5,629 nt of DNA from an uncultured Porphyromonas sp. (GTDB taxonomy: Bacteria; Bacteroidota; Bacteroidia; Bacteroidales; Porphyromonadaceae), in the NCBI RefSeq assembly GCF_947254915.1, contig NZ_CAMYEZ010000127.1:1-5629 (forward strand), in the 5' to 3' direction. The position numbers were made by a program, and so were the translations under genes. The notes below the pieces were generated by a model, which did no database searches, was not told where the DNA came from, and saw only the letters and a program-made list of their open reading frames with translations. Below, piece by piece: positions 1-4,728 of the stretch (position 1 is its first letter; the number at the start of each line of letters is the position of its first letter).

Positions 1-424
1 CCCCTACTACGGCATCATACCATTGGCGTCCATTGCCCTCGGTAAAGTAGGCCCGTATTGCCCGCTCGCCACTATGCCCGAAGGGGGGATTGCCCATATC
101 GTGTGCTAGACAAGCAGCCGAGACGACCGTGGCGATGCTACCCCGATGAGGCGTATCCTGATTGTCCGTCAGGCGGCACGCTATGTAGTTGCCCAGGCTG
201 CGCCCCACACAGCTCACCTCCAGACTATGCGTCAGGCGGTTGTGCACAAAGATGCTCTTAGGCAGAGGGAAGATCTGCGCTTTGTTTTGTAGTCTGCGAA
301 ATGGAGCCGAGAATATCAGACGATCGTAGTCTCTGTCAAACTCCGTGCGCATCTCCATACCCCCAGAGAGTTGCGGAGCAGCTGCCCCAAAGCGTCGGTT
401 AGAGATCAGCTGATCCCAGTTCAT
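1..424 (-). CDS. dgt: dGTPase-family deoxynucleotide triphosphohydrolase (N-terminal part, cut by window edge)
   Basis: Partial gene: the first 141 codons are in the window and the frame continues past the left edge without a stop. Family members hydrolyse dGTP or other dNTPs to the deoxynucleoside and inorganic triphosphate in the cytoplasm, controlling dNTP pools. Visible are the HD-superfamily metal ligands: H66 in RLTHSLEV, and H108-D109 in CLAHDMGNPPFGHSGE, the signature of this family. The upstream stretch FDRDYDRLIFSAPFRRLQNKAQ (residues 29-50) is also typical. The last HD aspartate should lie beyond the edge. I used the ATG at 424 (MNWDQLISNRRFG), but an in-frame ATG at 433 would add MSR, and neither has a convincing ribosome-binding site. 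It follows radA by 15-24 nt on the same strand and is probably cotranscribed with it. The family is sure; which dNTP is preferred cannot be read from this part. Confidence 0.93.
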   Translation of the reverse strand, partial: MNWDQLISNRRFGAAAPQLSGGMEMRTEFDRDYDRLIFSAPFRRLQNKAQIFPLPKSIFVHNRLTHSLEVSCVGRSLGNYIACRLTDNQDTPHRGSIATVVSAACLAHDMGNPPFGHSGERAIRAYFTEGNGRQWYDAVVG

Positions 425-448
425 CCTACTCATTATTATATATAGTGT

Positions 449-1873
449 CTATTGTCTTTGTGAGAAGAGTGTTCTGAAGGCGTGATCCACCCGATCACAC
501 GGCACGATCTCTATGTCGTAGTTTCGCTGTTGCAGGCTCTTAGCATTCGCCTTGGGGATTAGTATCCGCGTGAAGCCCAGACGATGCGCCTCCGCAATGC
601 GTCGCTCTATACGGCTCACGGCACGTATCTCACCCGCCAGCCCCACCTCACCCGTCATGCAGGTCTTCGAGGGGACGGCTATGTCTAGATTGGAGGAGAG
701 GACGGCACAGAGCACCGCTAGATCCACGGCAGTATCGTTGATCTTGATGCCGCCCGTGATATTGAGAAAAACGTCCTTCTGTATGAGCTTGAAGCCAGCT
801 CGCTTCTCCAAAACGGCCAGCAGCATGTTGAGTCGCCTCAGGTCAAAGCCTGTGGTCGACCGCTGCGGGTTATTGTAAATAGCCGAACTGACCAAGGCTT
901 GCGTCTCGATCATGATCGGACGAATACCCTCCACGGCACAGGCGACCACGACGCCACTGAGTCCCTCCGTATTGCCCGAGATGAGATGCTCCGAGGGATT
1001 GCTCACAGCGACCAGACCCGAGCTATTCATCTCGTAGATGCCGAGATCGTCGGTAGAGCCAAAGCGGTTCTTGTGGCTACGCAAGATGCGGTAGAGATGC
1101 AGCTTGTCACCCTCAAACTGCAAGACCGTGTCTACCGTATGTTCCAAGATCTTCGGGCCCGCGATGGAGCCCTCTTTGTTGATATGCCCAATGACGATCA
1201 CGGGGATGCCGCTGCTCTTGGCAAAGTGCAGGAGCAGGTTGGCGCACTCCTTAATCTGACTAATGGATCCAGGCGAAGATTCGGAGCGCGCAGTCGTAAC
1301 CGTCTGAATACTGTCAATGACCAGCAGGTCGGGCGCTATCTGCAGTGCCTTCAGGAGTATGTTGTCCAGGTCGGTGTCGCAGTAGATGAGGCACTGCTCC
1401 GAGTGTATGCCGATGCGGTCGGCCCGTAGTTTGAGCTGCTGAGCACTCTCCTCGCCCGAGACATAGAGTGTCTTGAGCTCTGGACAGCGCAGCACCGTCT
1501 GAAAGATCAGCGTAGACTTACCAATACCAGGCTCGCCCCCCAGCAAGGTGAAGGAACCCTGCACCAGTCCACCACCGAGGAGGCGGTTTAGCTCCTCGTC
1601 GTGCAGATCTACTCGACTCTCCTCGCTTCCCTCGATCAGCTGTATGGGACGCACCTCCTCAGAGTGAAGGCCGTCCCACGTAGCGCCCTCGTGGATCTGC
1701 TTGAGCTTACGCTGTATCTCTTGCGCTGGTGTCGAGCGCCCCGAGGTCGTCTCTGGCTGAGCCAGTTGCTCCTCGATCGTATTCCACTCTTGACACTCGT
1801 TGCACTGCCCTTGCCAGCGACTGTAGGTAGCGCCACAGGCACTACACTTGTATATAGTCTTAACCTTTGCCAT
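449..1873 (-). CDS. radA: DNA repair protein RadA (Sms), RecA-fold branch-migration ATPase
   Basis: Complete, 474 residues, slightly longer than the usual 450-460. RadA is a cytoplasmic DnaB-like ring ATPase that extends heteroduplex DNA during RecA-mediated recombination and helps process stalled forks. Domains in order: an N-terminal zinc finger with C10, C13, C24 and C27 (CxxC-x10-CxxC); a linker to about residue 75; a RecA-like ATPase core with Walker A GEPGIGKST (113-121) and Walker B LLVIDS (183-188); the RadA-specific KNRFG motif at 268-272; and a C-terminal Lon-like domain (about 290-474) containing GGIKINDTAVDLAV and GEVGLAGEIRAV. In this family the Lon-like domain is structural and not proteolytic. 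The ATG at 1871-1873 gives MAKVKTIYKCSACG, matching the normal start just ahead of the zinc finger. It is first in a leftward unit with the dNTPase gene and divergent from ksgA. All motifs are intact. Several long open frames on the opposite strand here are shadows. Confidence 0.98.
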   Translation of the reverse strand: MAKVKTIYKCSACGATYSRWQGQCNECQEWNTIEEQLAQPETTSGRSTPAQEIQRKLKQIHEGATWDGLHSEEVRPIQLIEGSEESRVDLHDEELNRLLGGGLVQGSFTLLGGEPGIGKSTLIFQTVLRCPELKTLYVSGEESAQQLKLRADRIGIHSEQCLIYCDTDLDNILLKALQIAPDLLVIDSIQTVTTARSESSPGSISQIKECANLLLHFAKSSGIPVIVIGHINKEGSIAGPKILEHTVDTVLQFEGDKLHLYRILRSHKNRFGSTDDLGIYEMNSSGLVAVSNPSEHLISGNTEGLSGVVVACAVEGIRPIMIETQALVSSAIYNNPQRSTTGFDLRRLNMLLAVLEKRAGFKLIQKDVFLNITGGIKINDTAVDLAVLCAVLSSNLDIAVPSKTCMTGEVGLAGEIRAVSRIERRIAEAHRLGFTRILIPKANAKSLQQRNYDIEIVPCDRVDHAFRTLFSQRQ

Positions 1874-1921
1874 CTATCATGAATGCGCCAGCTCTTACAG
1901 TGAGCTACTCACATTGCTAGG

Positions 1922-1929
1922 CAAATGTA
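1922..1929 (-). promoter_or_regulatory. candidate -7 box for the radA unit
   Basis: On the minus strand this reads TACATTTG, a full match to the Bacteroidota primary-sigma -7 consensus TAnnTTTG. It lies 48 nt upstream of the radA ATG, so transcription would start near 1915-1917 with a leader of roughly 43 nt. No clear TTG/TTTG -33 element is visible at the expected 19-21 nt upstream, so the call rests on the -7 box and its position. Confidence 0.5.
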
Positions 1930-1935
1930 CTCAAA

Positions 1936-1950
1936 TCTAGAGAGACTAGA
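1936..1950. repeat. short inverted repeat upstream of the radA -7 box
   Basis: TCTAG-AGAGA-CTAGA is a perfect 5-bp inverted repeat with a 5-nt spacer. It lies between the candidate -7 box of radA and where a -33 element would be. A repressor site there would block the promoter, but 5-bp arms are short enough to arise by chance and no cognate regulator is visible in the window. Confidence 0.25.
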
Positions 1951-2000
1951 AGTTAGAGATTAGCGAGAGAGCGCATAGTGTCATAAGCCACGCTACCCAA

Positions 2001-2036
2001 TTCCTCGGAGGGAAACTGGGAATTTCCAGCGAGGAA
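2001..2036. repeat. nested hairpin-forming inverted repeat
   Basis: TTCCTCG (2001-2007) and CGAGGAA (2030-2036) are perfect 7-bp inverted arms. Inside them CTGGGAATTTCCAG (2016-2029) is itself a palindrome at 12 of 14 positions, and its one mismatched pair would be a G:U wobble in RNA. An unpaired GAGGGAAA (2008-2015) sits asymmetrically between them. There is no T-run after it and it lies upstream of both candidate promoters, so it does not look like a terminator. It may be part of the adjacent repeat element. Confidence 0.55.
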
Positions 2037-2136
2037 ATGGACAATTCTTCCGAACTTTCATTTCATTCTTCCGAACTTCCATTTCATTCTTCCGAAGTTT
2101 CATTTCATTCTTCCGAAGATTTAGTCCATTTCCCCG
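2030..2136. repeat. inverted repeat bracketing the tandem array
   Basis: CGAGGAAATGGAC (2030-2042) is the reverse complement of GTCCATTTCCCCG (2124-2136) except for one position; the inner 10 bp are perfect. The arms enclose 81 nt holding almost all of the 21-bp repeats. Weaker inverted similarity continues outward, for example CTCGGAGGGAAA on the left against the reverse complement of the TTTTCCACGGAG region (2151-2162) on the right. This layout suggests one element of about 160 bp (2001-2163) with degenerate terminal inverted repeats, MITE-like in form, but no target-site duplication was recognised. Confidence 0.6.
2044..2132. repeat. tandem array of four 21-bp repeats
   Basis: Units begin at 2044, 2065, 2086 and 2107, each with ATTCTTCCGAA, followed by a variable C or G, then a TT(T/C)CATTTC end. 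The first three are exactly 21 nt. The fourth carries a 5-nt insertion (ATTTAG in place of T) before rejoining the TCCATTTC end. Units 1 and 2 have CTTCCGAAC, and 3 and 4 the fully symmetric CTTCCGAAG. There are no unique spacers, so it is not CRISPR. The period equals about two helical turns, so any protein bound to the core would repeat on one face of the DNA. Function is unknown. Confidence 0.9.
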
Positions 2137-2141
2137 GTGGA

Positions 2142-2149
2142 TATTTTTG
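2142..2149 (+). promoter_or_regulatory. distal candidate -7 box toward ksgA
   Basis: TATTTTTG matches TAnnTTTG and lies six nt beyond the right arm of the bracketing inverted repeat. It would give a ksgA leader of about 55 nt. No good -33 element is seen upstream. In an AT-rich stretch this match could be chance, and it is the weaker of the two candidates. Confidence 0.25.
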
Positions 2150-2179
2150 ATTTTCCACGGAGCTATTCGATAAATGTTG

Positions 2180-2187
2180 TACTTTTG
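2180..2187 (+). promoter_or_regulatory. proximal candidate -7 box for the ksgA-phosphatase unit
   Basis: TACTTTTG is a full match to the Bacteroidota -7 consensus TAnnTTTG, 23 nt before the ksgA ATG, implying a very short leader (roughly 15-18 nt). The expected TTTG at -33 is not obvious (the region reads TTTTCC at 2151-2156). No Shine-Dalgarno sequence precedes the ATG; the purine-rich GAGCGAAAGAA is the only candidate, which is normal for this phylum. Confidence 0.5.
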
Positions 2188-2210
2188 ACCTTGGAACGAG
2201 CGAAAGAACT

Positions 2211-3026
2211 ATGGAATCTGTACGAGCGAAGAAATATCTAGGGCAGCACTTTCTCACTGATCTCGGTGCAGCGCAGCGCATCGCCGACTCGGTGGCGGAC
2301 TACCTCGGCACGCCGATCCTAGAGGTGGGACCAGGTATGGGCGTCTTGACGCAGCCTCTCCTAGAGGCGGGGCACGACCTGCAGGTGATCGACATAGATC
2401 ATGAGAGTATTGAGTATCTGCACCAGCACTTTCCACAGCTAAGCCAAGAGGGGCGGATCATCGAGGGAGACTTCCTCAAGCTACCCGCTGAGGAGCTGAT
2501 CCCTGGACGAGCGGACACGCCTTTTGTGGTGATCGGCAACTATCCGTACAACATCTCTTCGCAGATCTTCTTCCGTATCCTAGAGCTGCGTGAGCGCATC
2601 CCAGCCGTGGCGGGTATGCTACAGCATGAAGTGGCGCAGCGACTCTGCGCTTCGCCTGGCGGTCGTGACTACGGTATCCTGAGCGTCTTACTCCAGTGCT
2701 GGTACGACTGCGACTACCTCTTTAAGGTCTCAAAGCGAGACTTCAACCCACCGCCCAAGGTGGATGGGGGCGTGATGATCGCTCAACGGAATGGACGCAC
2801 GTCGCTCCCCTGCGATGAGGCCAACTTCAAGCGGGTAGTCAAAACGGCCTTCGGACAGCGACGGAAGATGCTGCGCAATGCTCTGCAGCCACTCTTTGGC
2901 AAGGAGTTTCCCTATGCTGACCACGACATCTTTACGCTCCGTGCAGAGCGCCTCTCGGTGGAGGACTTCATCGGTCTCACCTTGATGTACGAAGCACTAC
3001 CCCAAGAGAACACAACAACACTTTAG
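2211..3026 (+). CDS. ksgA: 16S rRNA (adenine1518-N6/adenine1519-N6)-dimethyltransferase KsgA
   Basis: Complete, 271 residues, the normal size. KsgA uses S-adenosylmethionine to dimethylate two adjacent adenines in the 3'-terminal helix 45 of 16S rRNA during late 30S assembly; loss gives kasugamycin resistance. Seen in order: KKYLGQHFLTD (7-17), the N-terminal SAM-contacting segment; ILEVGPGMGVLT (36-47), glycine-rich motif I; acidic D61/D63 after the second strand; GDF (86-88); the catalytic NYPY (110-113), a variant of the family's NLPY; QHEVAQRL (138-145); and FNPPPKVDGGV (178-188). The C-terminal helical domain contains FGQRRKMLRNAL. The start at 2211 is supported because GQHFL falls at residue 11, as usual. 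It is the first gene of a rightward unit; the phosphatase gene starts 7 nt after its stop. Nothing is missing. Confidence 0.98.
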   Translation: MESVRAKKYLGQHFLTDLGAAQRIADSVADYLGTPILEVGPGMGVLTQPLLEAGHDLQVIDIDHESIEYLHQHFPQLSQEGRIIEGDFLKLPAEELIPGRADTPFVVIGNYPYNISSQIFFRILELRERIPAVAGMLQHEVAQRLCASPGGRDYGILSVLLQCWYDCDYLFKVSKRDFNPPPKVDGGVMIAQRNGRTSLPCDEANFKRVVKTAFGQRRKMLRNALQPLFGKEFPYADHDIFTLRAERLSVEDFIGLTLMYEALPQENTTTL

Positions 3027-3033
3027 ATAGACT

Positions 3034-4725
3034 ATGAAAAGCTTCTCACATATCTTACTGCTCCTCCTAGCGTCGCTCTCACTGGTGGCGCAACAACAGA
3101 AATATCCACTACCCGAGCGCCCCGCCAAGAATGTGATCCTCCTCATCTCGGACGGGACCTCGCTACCGGCGGTCTCACTGGCTCGTTGGTATCAGAGAGC
3201 GCTCAATCCTCAGGCGCAGCACCTATCGCTCGACCCTTATCTCTCGGGGAGCGTCATCACCTACTGCTCCAATGCGCCCATCGGGGACTCGGCACCGACG
3301 ACTTCATGCTATATGACGGGCGTGCCCTCGATCGATGGCTTCATCGCAACCTATCCGTACAGTGAGCCACACAATGACCTGGTACCGCTGGACTCCTCGT
3401 GGGCTTACCGTCCTGTGGTGACCCTTATGGAGGCTGCCAAGCAGACGCAAGGCAAGCGTATCGGGGTGGTCTGCACGTGTGAGTTTCCCCACGCTACGCC
3501 AGCCGACTGCACGGCTCACTCGTCCTCTCGCAAGCTCTACAAGAGCATCGTCCCGCAGATGGTGGACAACGGAGTGGACATCCTACTGGGCGGTGGTACC
3601 TCGCTGATGACGAGCGAACTAAAGAAGCGACTGAACCGTCAGGGTATAGCACTCTACCTTGATGATCTCGCAGCTATGCGGACGCATCGTGGAGGTGGTA
3701 TGTGGGCGCTTTTTGACAAGATGGATATGCCGTACGACTTGGATCGTCGCTCGCTGGGAGATACGCTACGCTACCCTTCGCTGGCTGAGATGACGGAGAC
3801 GGCAATACGTAATCTGGAGAACCCTAACGGCTTTGTCCTAATGGTGGAGGGAAGCAAGGTGGACTGGGCTGCTCACGCCAACGACCCCGTGGCGATGGCT
3901 ACGGAGTTTCTAGCTTTTGACAAGGCGGTAGCTGTGGCGCTGGACTATGCGCAGCGGGACGGGAATACGATTGTCCTCGTGACGGCTGACCATGGCAATA
4001 GTGGTATGAGCATAGGTCGTGTGGACAGGGGCTATGCGCGTCTGACGCTGGACGAACTGATTATGCCGCTGACACGCTTTCGCTATAGCTCGGTGGAGCT
4101 GGGTCGCAAGACAAGTCAGACGGCGCTCTCACACCTAGCCGACAGTCTCTACCTATGGACCAGCATACGTCCCTCGGAGGAGGAGCTGGCAGAGATCAAT
4201 GCGGTGGAGGACTACGCCTGCTCAACGTTATCGGCTGAGCAGCGCAAGGCTAAGTATGCGGAGTATGGATGGAGTCAGAAGTATCGTCTGAAGGAGTACT
4301 TCGTAGACTGGATGAAGCGACACCTGCTCATTGGCTTTACGACGCATGGGCATACTGGCGAAGAGGTCTTTCTCGCTAGCTATACGCCTCAACGGTTGAC
4401 ACCGATCAGAGGTTGCGTGACGAACATTGACCTGCACAACTATATGCGTACGCAACTGGGACTGAAGCAGACGATGCTGGAGCTGTCGGAGGAGTACTAT
4501 GCGCCACACGATGCGCTCTTTCCTCAAGCTCAGTACGAGATAACGGGTGACCAGCCGGAGGAGAAGCGGATCATGATCCACTACCAGGGGCACGAGATCG
4601 AGCTGCGTGCCTACCAGCGCAGAGCTTGGGTAGACGGAGTGGAGCGAGAGCTCCCGACACCTGTGGTCTATGTCTCGGAGACGAATAGGTTCTATCTGTC
4701 GCGTGCCTTGGCGCAGCAACTGTAG
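3034..4725 (+). CDS. exported alkaline phosphatase (PhoA family) with extra C-terminal domain
   Basis: 563 residues, longer than the roughly 470 of E. coli PhoA. Residues 1-19 are a signal peptide (MK, a leucine-rich core, then LVA before QQQ), so it acts in the periplasm or outside, releasing phosphate from monoesters. The active site is complete: metal ligand D40 (LLISDG); nucleophile S86 in GDSAPTTS; T155 in HATPAD; phosphate-binding R166 in SSRKLY; E272, D277 and H281 in VEGSKVDWAAH; D319-H320 in TADHG; and H440 in HGHTGEE. H153 and W278 occupy the positions of D153 and K328 in the E. coli enzyme. After the catalytic domain, about residues 500-563 (IELRAYQRRAWVDGVEREL...VVYVSETNRFYLSRALAQQL) resemble a copper-amine-oxidase N-terminal-like (stalk) domain by pattern only. 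No type IX secretion C-terminal domain is obvious. It is probably cotranscribed with ksgA; no Pho-box was identified. Confidence 0.95.
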   Translation: MKSFSHILLLLLASLSLVAQQQKYPLPERPAKNVILLISDGTSLPAVSLARWYQRALNPQAQHLSLDPYLSGSVITYCSNAPIGDSAPTTSCYMTGVPSIDGFIATYPYSEPHNDLVPLDSSWAYRPVVTLMEAAKQTQGKRIGVVCTCEFPHATPADCTAHSSSRKLYKSIVPQMVDNGVDILLGGGTSLMTSELKKRLNRQGIALYLDDLAAMRTHRGGGMWALFDKMDMPYDLDRRSLGDTLRYPSLAEMTETAIRNLENPNGFVLMVEGSKVDWAAHANDPVAMATEFLAFDKAVAVALDYAQRDGNTIVLVTADHGNSGMSIGRVDRGYARLTLDELIMPLTRFRYSSVELGRKTSQTALSHLADSLYLWTSIRPSEEELAEINAVEDYACSTLSAEQRKAKYAEYGWSQKYRLKEYFVDWMKRHLLIGFTTHGHTGEEVFLASYTPQRLTPIRGCVTNIDLHNYMRTQLGLKQTMLELSEEYYAPHDALFPQAQYEITGDQPEEKRIMIHYQGHEIELRAYQRRAWVDGVERELPTPVVYVSETNRFYLSRALAQQL

Positions 4726-4728
4726 CTA
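4723..4728. other. abutting convergent stop codons
   Basis: The palindrome TAGCTA carries both stops: TAG of the phosphatase gene on the plus strand (4723-4725) and TAG of the transporter gene on the minus strand (4726-4728), with no bases between them. The only nearby symmetry is AAGCTTGCTT (4728-4737), too short and lacking a T-tract to be an intrinsic terminator, so no intergenic terminator exists for either transcript. Confidence 0.95.

Larger units (their letters stand above)
1874..2210. other. divergent intergenic region between radA and ksgA
   Basis: This 337-nt gap separates the two divergently transcribed units and is much more AT-rich than the flanking genes. I see no protein-coding frame and no tRNA-like or known riboswitch-like fold. 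From left to right it holds the radA promoter candidate, two small inverted repeats near 1900-1950, a hairpin at 2001-2036, an array of 21-bp repeats at 2044-2132 bracketed by longer inverted repeats, and two TAnnTTTG boxes facing ksgA. The stretch 1951-2000 shows nothing recognisable. Confidence 0.85.

Noticed and set aside
58..261. 67-codon plus-strand frame at the left end
   Set aside because: Antisense to the HD motifs of the dNTP triphosphohydrolase; cysteine- and proline-rich shadow without support.
552..1882. Long open frames on the plus strand opposite radA (93-176 codons)
   Set aside because: They lie wholly or almost wholly antisense to an intact, motif-complete radA. Their translations look like low-complexity arginine- and leucine-rich shadows with no recognisable domain.
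1900..1912. GTGAG-CTA-CTCAC inverted repeat in the radA leader as an operator or attenuator
   Set aside because: Five-bp arms with a 3-nt loop are weak and common by chance; noted only for its position near the predicted transcript start.
2001..2036. Intrinsic terminator
   Set aside because: The stem lacks a following T-run and lies between two outward-facing promoters, where no transcript is expected to end.
2044..2132. CRISPR array
   Set aside because: Repeats are contiguous at 21 bp with no unique spacers, and no cas gene is present.
4228..4719. 163-codon minus-strand frame opposite the phosphatase 3' half
   Set aside because: It is antisense to well-conserved phosphatase sequence, has no family motif and an unnatural composition; a codon-bias shadow.
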